From assembly GCA_017510225.1 (NCBI GenBank), contig JAFWNS010000016.1, positions 1-48,548 of the forward strand: a DNA stretch of 48,548 nucleotides. The letters are read 5' to 3'. How positions within the stretch are numbered: position 1 is the stretch's first letter; each line of letters opens with the position of its first letter. Below are positions 1-7,943 of this stretch, piece by piece. Under the pieces are notes generated by a model. The model did no database searches. It saw only the letters and a program-made list of their open reading frames with translations, and was not told the DNA's origin. The translations under genes were made by a program, and so were the position numbers. This DNA is from Bacilli bacterium. GTDB lineage: Bacteria > Bacillota_I > Bacilli_A > RF39 > UBA660.

Positions 1-8
1 ATTCTTTT

Positions 9-48
9 AAAAAACATAAGTCACCTCTAGTTAGTTATTATGTTTTTT
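9..48. terminator. Hairpin at left edge
   Basis: An 11-bp perfect inverted repeat (AAAAAACATAA at 9-19 and its complement at 38-48) flanks an 18-base loop. A/T runs on both outer sides would allow it to work as a terminator in either direction. It probably ends a gene left of the window, which cannot be seen. Confidence 0.35.
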
Positions 49-53
49 TATAT

Positions 54-82
54 AAAAAAAGAACAAATATCTTTGTTTGTTC
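54..82 (-). terminator. Leftward intrinsic terminator
   Basis: A 7-bp stem (GAACAAA at 61-67 with TTTGTTC at 76-82) is followed, on the minus strand, by a seven-base T run (54-60). It would stop leftward transcription leaving the small-peptide locus. It sits just upstream of the rightward promoter at 85-113. Confidence 0.4.
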
Positions 83-84
83 GA

Positions 85-113
85 TTGTTTTTAATGTATA
101 TAAGTAGTATACT
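85..113 (+). promoter_or_regulatory. Sigma-A promoter of small hydrophobic peptide
   Basis: A -35 box TTGTTT (85-90) lies 17 bases before a -10 box TATACT (108-113). The predicted start near 120 gives a leader of about 55 bases before the small peptide. A short hairpin (CTTCA/TGAAG, about 150-162) lies directly before the RBS GGGAGG (162-167) and could tune access to it. Confidence 0.55.
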
Positions 114-174
114 TTAATTAGGAATACTTAATAGTTGGGTGATGCCAAACTTCATCATGAAGGGAGGCGATAAT

Positions 175-258
175 ATGACTAAGAAAGATTTTTTAATTCT
201 TTCATTAATCACTACTATCTTGCTTTTAATATTATTGCTTTTTACAGTACTAATATAA
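175..258 (+). CDS. Small hydrophobic peptide, candidate type I toxin
   Basis: This 27-residue ORF begins MTKKDF and is then almost entirely Leu, Ile, Thr and Val, so it is one predicted membrane helix with a short charged N-terminus. A strong RBS (GGGAGG, 8 bases before ATG) and a promoter support expression. The 3' end overlaps a predicted antisense RNA, and both transcripts have their own terminators. That layout matches the Fst, TxpA/RatA and BsrG/SR4 families of membrane-damaging type I toxins. Sequence similarity to a named family is weak: the peptide is shorter than BsrG and lacks the usual TYE-type start of the holin-like toxins. The toxin call rests on the arrangement and composition; a small membrane protein with another role is possible. 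Confidence 0.5.
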   Translation: MTKKDFLILSLITTILLLILLLFTVLI

Positions 259-291
259 AAGAAATCACCTAACTAATGCTTAGTTAGGTGA
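250..291 (-). terminator. Terminator of antisense RNA
   Basis: A perfect 12-bp stem (265-276 with 280-291, loop TGC) is followed on the minus strand by a T-rich tail (TTTCTTTTATATT, 264-252). It ends leftward transcription inside the last codons of the small peptide gene. Confidence 0.55.
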
Positions 292-362
292 AACCAAATT
301 TATGGCAACACTCAACCGGCAAAATTAAGTGTTCCTTTTTATTGTATGCAAGTTTCCTTGAC
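252..362 (-). ncRNA. Predicted antisense RNA to the small-peptide mRNA
   Basis: The minus-strand promoter at 369-397 and the terminator hairpin at 265-291 delimit a transcript of about 110 bases. It would be fully complementary to the 3' untranslated region of the peptide mRNA and to its last codons. In type I systems of Gram-positive bacteria such an RNA pairs with the toxin mRNA 3' end and blocks translation or triggers RNase III decay. No ORF of note lies within it. Its existence is inferred from signals only. Confidence 0.5.
307..342 (+). terminator. Terminator of small-peptide mRNA
   Basis: AACACTCAA (307-315) pairs with TTAAGTGTT (325-333) with one mismatch, followed by a T run at 336-340. 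It ends the rightward transcript after about 220 bases. The last 80 bases lie opposite the antisense RNA. Confidence 0.5.
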
Positions 363-368
363 ATATTA

Positions 369-397
369 ATAATACCATAAATACTCTATTTTGTCAA
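369..397 (-). promoter_or_regulatory. Sigma-A promoter of antisense RNA
   Basis: On the minus strand a consensus TTGACA (397-392) stands 17 bases before TATTAT (374-369), a near-perfect sigma-A promoter firing leftward. No minus-strand coding gene follows it, only the 3' region of the small peptide gene, so it most likely makes a non-coding RNA. Confidence 0.6.
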
Positions 398-439
398 AAT
401 AGATAGACCTTATACATATACTTATTTAGAGGTGAAAAT

Positions 440-1105
440 ATGAGGGAATATACTGTTAAAGCTGGAGATACAATTTATGGTATAAGTAAACAATTTGGAG
501 TATCCGCAATGGATATATATAACTTAAATAATTTAACTAATTCTAATATAAAAGTTGGTCAAGTATTAAAAATACCTACTAATAGTGGAACTAATCCATC
601 TAATATGTTTTATTATACTGTTAAAAAAGGAGATAGTTTGTATTCTATTGCTAGGATTTATAATACTACAGTAAATGAAATTATAAAATTAAATAATTTA
701 AAGAGTACTAATTTATCTATAGGTCAAACTTTAAGAATACCTGAAACTAATGAATCTGTTACTACTATGCCTCCTTCTTTTATTAATTATACTGTTAAAA
801 AAGGAGATAATTTATATAGTATTGCGAAAAACAATAATATTAGTGTTGATACTATAATACAAGATAATGCTTTAAATACTAATAATTTGTTTATTGGACA
901 AGTTTTAAAAATAAGAACTGATAATAGTGTTGTTGAAGAATGTTTTGGTAGTAGTTACAGTCCTACTACTAATACTTATACTGTTAAAAAAGGCGATAGC
1001 CTGTATTCTATTTCTAAGAAATTTAATACTACTGTTAATGATTTAATTAGTAAAAATAATTTAAAAAGTACTAATTTATCTATAGGTCAAATATTAAAGA
1101 TATAG
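440..1105 (+). CDS. Protein of four LysM domains, no signal peptide
   Basis: The 221-residue protein is made of four LysM repeats of about 43 residues, at roughly 3-46, 58-101, 116-158 and 179-221. Each carries the YTVKKGDSLYSIA-like start and a closing IGQxLxIP. LysM binds N-acetylglucosamine polymers such as peptidoglycan. The protein starts directly with the first LysM and has no signal peptide, membrane helix or catalytic domain. The RBS (GAGGTG) is well placed before ATG. It leads a three-gene unit with a 10-base gap to the next gene. Repeats two and four are very similar even at the base level, suggesting recent internal duplication. A spore or intracellular assembly role, or non-Sec export, would explain the missing signal. 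Confidence 0.85.
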   Translation: MREYTVKAGDTIYGISKQFGVSAMDIYNLNNLTNSNIKVGQVLKIPTNSGTNPSNMFYYTVKKGDSLYSIARIYNTTVNEIIKLNNLKSTNLSIGQTLRIPETNESVTTMPPSFINYTVKKGDNLYSIAKNNNISVDTIIQDNALNTNNLFIGQVLKIRTDNSVVEECFGSSYSPTTNTYTVKKGDSLYSISKKFNTTVNDLISKNNLKSTNLSIGQILKI

Positions 1106-1115
1106 AGGTGATTAT

Positions 1116-1514
1116 ATGAAAGATGTATATATAGATGATGAAGTATTAAAGAATGATTCTAGTTATTTAGAGTTTATTAATAATAATCCAGGTTTTGGTT
1201 ATTTAAAAATACGTGCTTCTTCTATTAATGAAGCAATACCTGTTAGTGATATTAATATAAGAGTTAGTAAAGTAATTGGTAATAATAATGTTATTTTTTA
1301 TGAAGGAAAAACAGATAATTCTGGAATGATTAATGATATAGTACTTCCTGCTCCTAGAGCTATTTCTAATGATGAAGAGGTACCTAAATTTACAGAATAT
1401 AAATTAGAAGCTATAAAAGGAAATATGAGGCAAGAATATACTATATCTATTTGTTGTTCTATAACTATTATTCAATATATTAATGTAATACCTAGTATTG
1501 GAGATGTTTCTTAA
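1116..1514 (+). CDS. Transthyretin-like/carboxypeptidase-regulatory-like protein
   Basis: This 132-residue protein has no signal peptide. The core (about 28-110) reads like a beta-sandwich: GYLKIRAS, then a proposed IPVSDINIRVSK strand, the GKTDNSGM turn and an LPAP motif. The pattern, in which a value is followed by a D-x-S/N-G turn, is typical of transthyretin-like or carboxypeptidase-regulatory-like domains. From memory, similar domains occur in clostridial proteins encoded next to peptidoglycan-binding proteins. The RBS is GAGGTG. Its stop codon overlaps the next start by one base (TAATG at 1512-1516), so the two genes are translationally coupled. It probably serves as an accessory or spacer for the downstream hydrolase-like protein; that role is inferred. 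Confidence 0.5.
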   Translation: MKDVYIDDEVLKNDSSYLEFINNNPGFGYLKIRASSINEAIPVSDINIRVSKVIGNNNVIFYEGKTDNSGMINDIVLPAPRAISNDEEVPKFTEYKLEAIKGNMRQEYTISICCSITIIQYINVIPSIGDVS

Positions 1515-2857
1515 TGGCAATTAAATATCCTGTTATACCTGAAGAAATAACTGTTCATTTAGGTAAACCAGATGAAGCAGCATCTAATATTACTGTTCCA
1601 TTTGTAGATTATATTTCTAATGTTGCTTCTAGTGAACTATACCCTACTTGGCCTACTAATTCTTTAAAAGCTAATATATTAGCTATTGTATCTTTTGCAA
1701 TGAATAGAATTTATAATGAATGGTATCATACTAAAGGTTATAGTTTTGATATAACATCTAGTCCTATATATGATCAAACTTATATACCTAATAGAAGTAT
1801 TTATGAAAATATTAATAATATAGTCACTGATGCTTTTAATGATTATGTATATAAGGAAGGTCAAATACAACCATATTTTACAAGATATTGTGATGGTAGA
1901 AAAACTACTTGTAATGGGCTTTCACAATGGGGTACTGTTACTTTAGCTAATCAAGGTAAGAATCCATTACAAATACTTAAAAATTATTATGGTAATGATG
2001 TTAATATTAAATATAATGCCCCTATAGGAGGATCTACTGTTAGTTATCCTGGTTATGAAGTTGGACTTGGAGATGTTGGTAATCCTGTTAGAGCAATCCA
2101 AAGAGATTTAAAAAGAATTAAATTAAATTATCCTGCTATACCTACTATTACTGGAGAAGATGGTGCTTATGATTCTTCTACTGAAGATGCTGTTAAAAAG
2201 TTTCAAGAAATATTTTCTCTACCTATAACTGGTATAGTAGATAAAGCAACTTGGTATAGAATTAAATATATTTATAATAGTGTTAAAAAACTATCTGATA
2301 TTTATTCTGAAGGATTATCTCCTGAAGAAGCAGATTTTTCATTTAAAGATGTTGTTAAGTATGGAGATACTGGTATAGAAGTAGAATTTATTCATTATTA
2401 TTTAGGAGCTATTGCTTTTTTAGATAATGATATACCTAATTTAAAAACTAATTCTGTATATAATGATAATACTAAAACTATGGTATTGGCTTTTCAAAAT
2501 AAATATGGATTACCTGCTACTGGAGAAGTAACTTATACTGATTGGAATCTATTAAAAACTACTTATGATAAATTATTAAAAACTATACCTAGTGAGTATA
2601 GTGAATATGCAAATTATTTATATCCAGGATATTTTTTAAGTAAAGGTATGAATAATAGTGATGTATTAAGATTACAAAGATTTTTACTTAAAATATGTAA
2701 ATATGATAAATCTATACCAGGAGTTAGAGTTAATGGAGTATTTGATGATTTAACAGAAAGCTCTATTAGAAAAATACAAAATGATTATAATATTATAGAA
2801 ACTGGTTTAGTAGGACCTCTCTCTTGGGAAAAGATAGTAGAACTTTCTAAAAGATAA
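1514..2857 (+). CDS. SpoIID-like domain plus three peptidoglycan-binding domains
   Basis: Residues about 12-165 resemble the SpoIID/LytB fold. They show VDYISNVASSE with a possible catalytic Glu at position 41, then WPTNSLKAN and, further on, GLSQWGTVTLANQG and ILKNYYG. SpoIID is a lytic transglycosylase that cuts denuded glycan strands during engulfment. Three PG_binding_1-type domains follow (about 182-260, 275-355 and 370-447), each ending with a G-x-V/L-x-x-x-x-W element. The protein has 447 residues and no signal peptide. It is last in the unit with the LysM and transthyretin-like genes, and a shared terminator follows. A cell-wall or spore-wall remodelling role is likely; the substrate and export route are unknown. 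Confidence 0.65.
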   Translation: MAIKYPVIPEEITVHLGKPDEAASNITVPFVDYISNVASSELYPTWPTNSLKANILAIVSFAMNRIYNEWYHTKGYSFDITSSPIYDQTYIPNRSIYENINNIVTDAFNDYVYKEGQIQPYFTRYCDGRKTTCNGLSQWGTVTLANQGKNPLQILKNYYGNDVNIKYNAPIGGSTVSYPGYEVGLGDVGNPVRAIQRDLKRIKLNYPAIPTITGEDGAYDSSTEDAVKKFQEIFSLPITGIVDKATWYRIKYIYNSVKKLSDIYSEGLSPEEADFSFKDVVKYGDTGIEVEFIHYYLGAIAFLDNDIPNLKTNSVYNDNTKTMVLAFQNKYGLPATGEVTYTDWNLLKTTYDKLLKTIPSEYSEYANYLYPGYFLSKGMNNSDVLRLQRFLLKICKYDKSIPGVRVNGVFDDLTESSIRKIQNDYNIIETGLVGPLSWEKIVELSKR

Positions 2858-2882
2858 AAAAAAGAAGATAAATCTTCTTTTT
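2858..2882. terminator. Bidirectional terminator between LysM operon and trxB
   Basis: AAAAGAAGAT (2860-2869) and ATCTTCTTTT (2872-2881) form a 10-bp stem with A and T runs on the two sides. It serves both converging units and overlaps the stop codon of trxB. Confidence 0.7.
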
Positions 2883-3772
2883 TATTTCATTTCATTAATA
2901 GCAGTAGTAGCAGCAATACTTCCATCACTAACTGCAGTAGTTAATTGTCTTAAATCTTTATTTCTACAATCACCTGCTACATAGATACCATCTATATTAG
3001 TATGTACTCCATCATTAGTTTCTATATAACCATTACTATCTATATTAATAATATTTTTAAATATTTCATTTTTAGGTTCTTGTCCAATAGCTATAAATAA
3101 ACCATTTACTTTAATATTTCTAATATTATTTTCTTTATCTATAACATCTATACTTTCTAAAGTATCTATACCATTAATACTTTTAATAGTAGAATTTAAT
3201 ACTAATTCTATATTATCTTTAGTTTTAATTTCTTCTACAAATTTACTTTCTCCTCTAAATTCATCTCTTCTATGAACTAAATATACTTTATTTACAATAT
3301 TAGATAAATACAAACTATCTTCTAAAGCAGTATTTCCTCCACCAACTACCATAACATCTTTATCTTTATAAAAAGCTCCATCACAAGTAGCACAATAAGA
3401 TACTCCTTTACCAATAAAGTCTTCTTCTTTATCTATATTTAGTTTTCTATTATTAGAACCAGTCGCAATAATAATAGCTTTAGTATTATATTTATCTTTA
3501 TTAGTAGTAACTTCTTTTTTATCATTTATATTTATAACTGTCTCTATTTTAATTTCTCCACCTAAATCTTTTACTTGATTATATAAATTAGTAGAAAAAT
3601 CAAATCCACTAATACTTTTAATACCTGGATAATTTTCTATATTAGAAGCATTTACTATTTGTCCTCCATAAGTTTTAGCTTCTAATACTAAAACTTTTTT
3701 ATTAGCTCTTAAAGCATAGATTGCAGCAGTTAAACCTGCAGGTCCTGCTCCTATAATTATAATATCGTACAT
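2882..3772 (-). CDS. trxB: Thioredoxin reductase
   Basis: A 296-residue NADPH- and FAD-dependent enzyme that keeps thioredoxin reduced. It shows the N-terminal FAD site (IIGAGPAGLTAAIYALRA), the redox pair C127-A-T-C130 followed by D, the NADPH-site GGGNTALED, and the C-terminal GIYVAGDCR. The length is slightly short for the family (about 310) but all domains are present. The RBS GGAGG stands before ATG. It is the last of three genes reading leftward, 9 bases after the glutathione peroxidase gene. Many bacterial peroxidases of that family use thioredoxin, so reductase and peroxidase probably work as one peroxide-removal pathway. Confidence 0.95.
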   Translation of the reverse strand: MYDIIIIGAGPAGLTAAIYALRANKKVLVLEAKTYGGQIVNASNIENYPGIKSISGFDFSTNLYNQVKDLGGEIKIETVININDKKEVTTNKDKYNTKAIIIATGSNNRKLNIDKEEDFIGKGVSYCATCDGAFYKDKDVMVVGGGNTALEDSLYLSNIVNKVYLVHRRDEFRGESKFVEEIKTKDNIELVLNSTIKSINGIDTLESIDVIDKENNIRNIKVNGLFIAIGQEPKNEIFKNIINIDSNGYIETNDGVHTNIDGIYVAGDCRNKDLRQLTTAVSDGSIAATTAINEMK

Positions 3773-3781
3773 AACAACCTC

Positions 3782-4321
3782 CTATAATAATTCTTTTATT
3801 TCATCTTCCATAATACTAGGATCTTCTATAGGAGAATACCTAGATACTACATTACCTTTTTTATCTACTAAAAATTTAGTAAAATTCCATTTAATATCAT
3901 TTTTATTTTTATAAGTAGAACTAATCTTTTCTATACCTTTCATAGTTACTTTATGTTTCATACCTTTAACTATATCTTCTTTAGCATTATCTTTTAAATA
4001 TTTAAATAGTTCTATTTCATTTTCTCCATTAACATCAATCTTATCAAATTGATCAAAACTAGTATTATATTTAAACTGACAAAATTCATGTATTTCATCA
4101 TTAGTGCCTGGAGCCTGTTTACCAAATTGATTACATGGAAAATCTAATATTTCTAAACCTTTATCATGATATTTCTTATATAAAGTTTCTAACCCTTCAT
4201 ATTGAGGTGTAAACCCACACCCAGTAGCAGTATTAACTATTAATAATACTTTATCTTTATAATCACTAATCTTTACATCCTTACCATTTCTATCTTTAAC
4301 TACATAATCATAAATACTCAT
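3782..4321 (-). CDS. gpx: Glutathione peroxidase family, probably thioredoxin-dependent
   Basis: The 179-residue protein has the thioredoxin-fold peroxidase motifs: NTATGCGFTPQY with peroxidatic Cys35, FPCNQFGKQ with Cys63 and Gln69, and WNFTKFL near residue 145. Cys81 lies 46 residues after Cys35, the same spacing as the Cys36-Cys82 pair of yeast Gpx3, so it is a good candidate resolving Cys. The peroxidatic residue is a Cys codon, not a selenocysteine TGA. It sits between the MYG1-like gene and trxB with gaps of about 10 bases. Reduction by thioredoxin rather than glutathione is inferred from Cys81 and from the trxB neighbour. Confidence 0.9.
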   Translation of the reverse strand: MSIYDYVVKDRNGKDVKISDYKDKVLLIVNTATGCGFTPQYEGLETLYKKYHDKGLEILDFPCNQFGKQAPGTNDEIHEFCQFKYNTSFDQFDKIDVNGENEIELFKYLKDNAKEDIVKGMKHKVTMKGIEKISSTYKNKNDIKWNFTKFLVDKKGNVVSRYSPIEDPSIMEDEIKELL

Positions 4322-4332
4322 GATATTCCTCC

Positions 4333-5229
4333 TTATTTTAAAGCTTCCTTTACTAGTTTTAATGCAGCCTCTCTTGTTTCTGCTGTTGCGATAAATCTAT
4401 TATTATGACAGAAGATTGCTCCTTTTACTCCTGTTATATCTTCTAGTTTTTTATGAGCTAACCCAGCCCATTTCTCTGGAAGTAATAATCTGTCGGTATG
4501 ATCTTCTAATGATTTAGGTACTGTTTTAATAGCATATCCTTCTCTATTAGATGGATATACTACAAACATTATATTATTTCCTTTAGGATTAGTAAGTATT
4601 GCATCTTCATATGGTAAATACTTATCTAATTCTAAATATAATTCTTCATTTTTATCTATTAATTTATTTACTTCTTTTTTACCTTTTACTCTTCCTACTA
4701 CATTATATACAGTTTCAGATAATATTTCTTTAGCTAGTTTTTCTGCTTTTAAGAATTGTTTATTTTCTTCTTGTTCTGTATAAAAACTTGGATTATAAGC
4801 TCTTATAATATCACTTATAGTTTTTACTTTATAGTTTGCTTCTATTATAGGAAATATTCCATTATCAATAGCATCTATTCCTTCTATTAATTCTTTATCT
4901 ATTAGTTTAAAGACTTCATCTATATCCTCTATATTTTTATTTTTTAAATAATCTTTTCCAAATTCTTTCCATAATAGTCCGATAGATGAATATTTTATAC
5001 CATTTTCTCTTGTTTCTACATCTTCTTGATGGTGGTCAAACTTTCCTCTACCTATATCATATACAATTGTATCTTTTGATATATTTTTATCCACTCTTGT
5101 TACTCTTATTACTTTTATATCTTTTTTATATAATTCTAAAAAGGCAGTTGCGAATACTTCATCTGCATGTATAGTACCACAATGAGTAATACAATTAGCT
5201 TCCTTCTGTGTTTTTACTAGTTTAATCAT
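4333..5229 (-). CDS. MYG1/UPF0160 family protein, putative metal-dependent hydrolase
   Basis: A 298-residue protein with the hallmark motifs of the MYG1 family: ITHCGTIHADEVFA near the N-terminus, YDIGRGKFDHHQED about 45 residues later, and GIKYSSIGLLWKEFG. These resemble the metal sites of DHH-type phosphoesterases. The C-terminal half contains the family WAGLAHKKLEDITG and FCHNNRFIATAET segments. Eukaryotic MYG1 has been described as a 3'-5' RNA exonuclease; the bacterial role is not established. It is the first gene of the unit with gpx and trxB, behind the promoter at 5253-5282. Confidence 0.8.
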   Translation of the reverse strand: MIKLVKTQKEANCITHCGTIHADEVFATAFLELYKKDIKVIRVTRVDKNISKDTIVYDIGRGKFDHHQEDVETRENGIKYSSIGLLWKEFGKDYLKNKNIEDIDEVFKLIDKELIEGIDAIDNGIFPIIEANYKVKTISDIIRAYNPSFYTEQEENKQFLKAEKLAKEILSETVYNVVGRVKGKKEVNKLIDKNEELYLELDKYLPYEDAILTNPKGNNIMFVVYPSNREGYAIKTVPKSLEDHTDRLLLPEKWAGLAHKKLEDITGVKGAIFCHNNRFIATAETREAALKLVKEALK

Positions 5230-5252
5230 ATTACACCTCTTTCCTATCTAGT

Positions 5253-5282
5253 ATTATACATTATTTTTAATTTTTATGTAAA
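5253..5282 (-). promoter_or_regulatory. Promoter of the MYG1-gpx-trxB unit
   Basis: On the minus strand TTTACA (5282-5277) is followed after 18 bases by TATAAT (5258-5253). It is back-to-back with the ATPase promoter at 5319-5327. No terminator hairpin interrupts the three genes downstream, so one transcript is likely. Confidence 0.6.
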
Positions 5283-5318
5283 GTGATAATTATAATATAT
5301 ATAATTTATTAGTATTGA

Positions 5319-5327
5319 TGGTATAAT
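5319..5327 (+). promoter_or_regulatory. Extended -10 promoter of P-type ATPase
   Basis: TGG precedes a perfect TATAAT (5322-5327), making an extended -10 element. No good -35 box is seen 16-18 bases upstream. The predicted leader is short, with RBS GGGGTG at 5340-5345. Confidence 0.5.
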
Positions 5328-5351
5328 ATATATAGTATATGGGGTGAATAT

Positions 5352-7943
5352 ATGTATAGAAAGAAAATAGAAGATGTTTATAAAGAATTGAACTCTTCTA
5401 AGAAGGGGCTTACTAATAAACAAGTTATAAGACGAAAAAAAGAATTTGGTAAAAATAAGATTGAGAATAAACATAAAACTACTAAATGGCAATTGTTTTT
5501 AAATCAATTTGACAATTTAATGATTAAATTATTACTAATAGTTTCTGTTATATCTGGAATATATTCATTTATGGCAGGAGAAAGTCTTACTGATACTATT
5601 CTTATTATTATAATTGTATTACTTAATGTATTAATGGGATATGTTCAAGAGGCTAAAGCAGATGCTTCTATTGAGTCTTTGCAAAAAGTAGAAAGAACTA
5701 ATTGTAAGGTTAAAAGAGATGGTAAAGATATAATAATTAATGTAGAAAATTTATTACCTGGTGATATTTTATATTTAGAAGCTGGTGATAAGATTCCTGC
5801 TGACGCACGAATTATTGAATGTAGTAATTTATGTGTAGATGAATCTCTACTTACTGGTGAAAGTGTTCCAGTTAGTAAAGATGATAAAGTTATAAAAAAT
5901 GAAGTATTAATTAATGATAGATATAATATGGTATATTCTGGGTGTGATGTTACTTCTGGTAAAGGTTTAGTTATAGTGACTGATATTGGTATGAATACTG
6001 AACTTGGTAAAATAGCTAATACTTTAACTGAAAAGAAAGATGTACCTACTCCACTACAAAAGAAAATTACAGAGATTAGTGAAGGTTTAACTAAGATAGT
6101 TAGTGTAATTATAGTATTTGTAGTTGTATATAATATATTTGTTTTAAAAAGCAGTTTAATTAGTGTTGTTATGTTAGCGATTAGTTTGATGGTATCTGCA
6201 GTACCTGAAGGATTACCTGCAGTTATTACTATTTCACTTTCTATTGGAGTTAATTCTTTAGCTAAAAAAAGAACTATTGCTAGAACATTATCTTCTGTTG
6301 AAACTTTAGGTAATGTAGAAGTTATTTGTTCTGATAAGACTGGTACTATTACTCAGAATAAGATGACTGTTACTAAGATATATATTAATAATAATGTTAT
6401 AGATGAAAAAGATTATAAATATGAGAAAGATAATTTATTAGTAAAAGCTATGATGTTAGCAAATGATACTAGTTATATAAAGAAAAAATTAATTGGTGAT
6501 CCTACGGAGACTGCTTTAATAGAATGTTTAATTAATCATAATATTAGTTATGATGAAATGATGTCTCATAATAGAAGAGTTGGTGATATTCCATTTGATT
6601 CTATTAGAAAGATGATGAGTGCTTTATATACAGATGGTAAAAATATGAGATTGTATTCTAAAGGTAGTTTAGAATCTATTCTTTCTAAAAGTAAATATAT
6701 ATTAATTGGTGGTAAAAAAGAAAAATTAGATAAAAAGAAAAAAGATGAGTTATTTAAAATAGAAAAGAAATTGTCTACTAAAGCTTTAAGAGTACTTGCT
6801 TTTGCTTATAAAGATACAGCTGATTTAGAAGAAAAAGATTTAGTGTTTATAGGTATGGTTGGTATGATAGATCCTCCTAGAGATACTGTTAAGAAGTCTA
6901 TAGAAACATGTTTAGCTTGTGGTATTACTCCTATTATGATTACTGGTGATAATTTAACTACAGCTATGGAAATAGCTAAAAATGTTGGATTAGCTAATGA
7001 AGATTCAGTTGGTATAGAAGGAAAAGATATAGCTAAACTATCTGATTTAGAACTTACTCATGTAGTATTAAAATATAGTGTATATGCGAGAGTATCTCCT
7101 GAAGATAAAGTTAGAATTGTTACAGCATTACAGCACAATAATAAAGTAGTTGCAATGACTGGTGATGGTGTTAATGATGCACCTTCTATAAAACTTGCTG
7201 ATATTGGTATTGGAATGGGTAAAACAGGTACTGAAGTTACTAAAAGTACTGCTGATATTTTATTACTAGATGATAGTTTTTCTACTATTGTAGATGCTAA
7301 TTATGAAGGTAGAAGAATATTTGATAATATTAGAAATGTCATTATATATTCCCTATCTAGTAACTTTGCAGAAATATTTATAGTAGTAGCTGGTATGTTT
7401 TTTGCAGTCAATGCCCTACTTCCTATTCATATCTTATATATTGATTTAGTTACAGATGCTGGTCTTTCTATATTACTGGCCTTTGAAAAAGCATCTTCTG
7501 ATGTTATGAAAAGACCTCCACGTAAGAGTACAAGTAAATTCTTTACTCCATGGGTAAATGCTCAACTTATATTCTCTTCTTTATTAGAAGGTTTAGTAGT
7601 ACTTATGTGTTTCTTATTTGGAATGAATTATGGTATAGGAGTTGCTCAAACTATGGCATTATTATGTTTAATAGTACAAGAAACATTCTATTCAATAAAC
7701 TGTCGTAATTTAAAACAACCTATATATAAACAAGGTTGGTTCTCTAATAAATATTTCAATATTGGATTAATTGCTATTATAATTATACAAGTATTAACAT
7801 TTATTACTCCTGCTAGAAAATTACTTCATATACATATGTTAAATATAACTCAAATAGGTATTGTATTTATATTTAATATAGTTATATTTGTATTAATAGA
7901 ATTAGCTAAAGGATTTATTAATAAATATTTTAAAGATGAATAA
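5352..7943 (+). CDS. Calcium-translocating P-type ATPase (type IIA/IIB)
   Basis: The 863-residue membrane pump has the cation-ATPase N-terminal domain (1-70), the actuator motif LTGESVPVSK, and the ion-site helix VSAVPEGLPAV. The phosphorylated Asp328 lies in CSDKTGTITQNKMTV, and the hinge is MTGDGVNDAPSIK. A C-terminal block of membrane helices follows residue 660. The PEGLPA site and overall length fit SERCA/PMCA-like Ca2+ exporters such as B. subtilis YloB. Related Na+/K+-type pumps cannot be fully excluded. It is a single-gene unit with its own promoter and terminator, on the strand opposite to its neighbours. Confidence 0.9.
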   Translation: MYRKKIEDVYKELNSSKKGLTNKQVIRRKKEFGKNKIENKHKTTKWQLFLNQFDNLMIKLLLIVSVISGIYSFMAGESLTDTILIIIIVLLNVLMGYVQEAKADASIESLQKVERTNCKVKRDGKDIIINVENLLPGDILYLEAGDKIPADARIIECSNLCVDESLLTGESVPVSKDDKVIKNEVLINDRYNMVYSGCDVTSGKGLVIVTDIGMNTELGKIANTLTEKKDVPTPLQKKITEISEGLTKIVSVIIVFVVVYNIFVLKSSLISVVMLAISLMVSAVPEGLPAVITISLSIGVNSLAKKRTIARTLSSVETLGNVEVICSDKTGTITQNKMTVTKIYINNNVIDEKDYKYEKDNLLVKAMMLANDTSYIKKKLIGDPTETALIECLINHNISYDEMMSHNRRVGDIPFDSIRKMMSALYTDGKNMRLYSKGSLESILSKSKYILIGGKKEKLDKKKKDELFKIEKKLSTKALRVLAFAYKDTADLEEKDLVFIGMVGMIDPPRDTVKKSIETCLACGITPIMITGDNLTTAMEIAKNVGLANEDSVGIEGKDIAKLSDLELTHVVLKYSVYARVSPEDKVRIVTALQHNNKVVAMTGDGVNDAPSIKLADIGIGMGKTGTEVTKSTADILLLDDSFSTIVDANYEGRRIFDNIRNVIIYSLSSNFAEIFIVVAGMFFAVNALLPIHILYIDLVTDAGLSILLAFEKASSDVMKRPPRKSTSKFFTPWVNAQLIFSSLLEGLVVLMCFLFGMNYGIGVAQTMALLCLIVQETFYSINCRNLKQPIYKQGWFSNKYFNIGLIAIIIIQVLTFITPARKLLHIHMLNITQIGIVFIFNIVIFVLIELAKGFINKYFKDE

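Noticed and set aside
358-386. Plus-strand TTGACA (358-363) as promoter of the LysM operon
   Set aside because: The expected -10 at 381-386 is ATACTC, a poor match. The minus-strand promoter in the same stretch is much better. The real LysM promoter remains unclear; TTGTCA at 391 with TATACT at 417 has a 20-base spacing.
440-2857. Phage lysis or tail module
   Set aside because: LysM and PG_binding domains occur in phages, but the SpoIID-like domain and absence of holin, terminase, portal or tail genes make this unlikely.
4216-4224. Selenocysteine at the glutathione peroxidase active site
   Set aside because: The codon reads as Cys (Cys35) and no in-frame TGA is present.
5274-5492. Minus-strand frame overlapping the ATPase start
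   Set aside because: It covers the divergent promoter region and the ATPase N-terminus, with Phe/Ile/Tyr-biased composition typical of antisense of AT-rich coding DNA.
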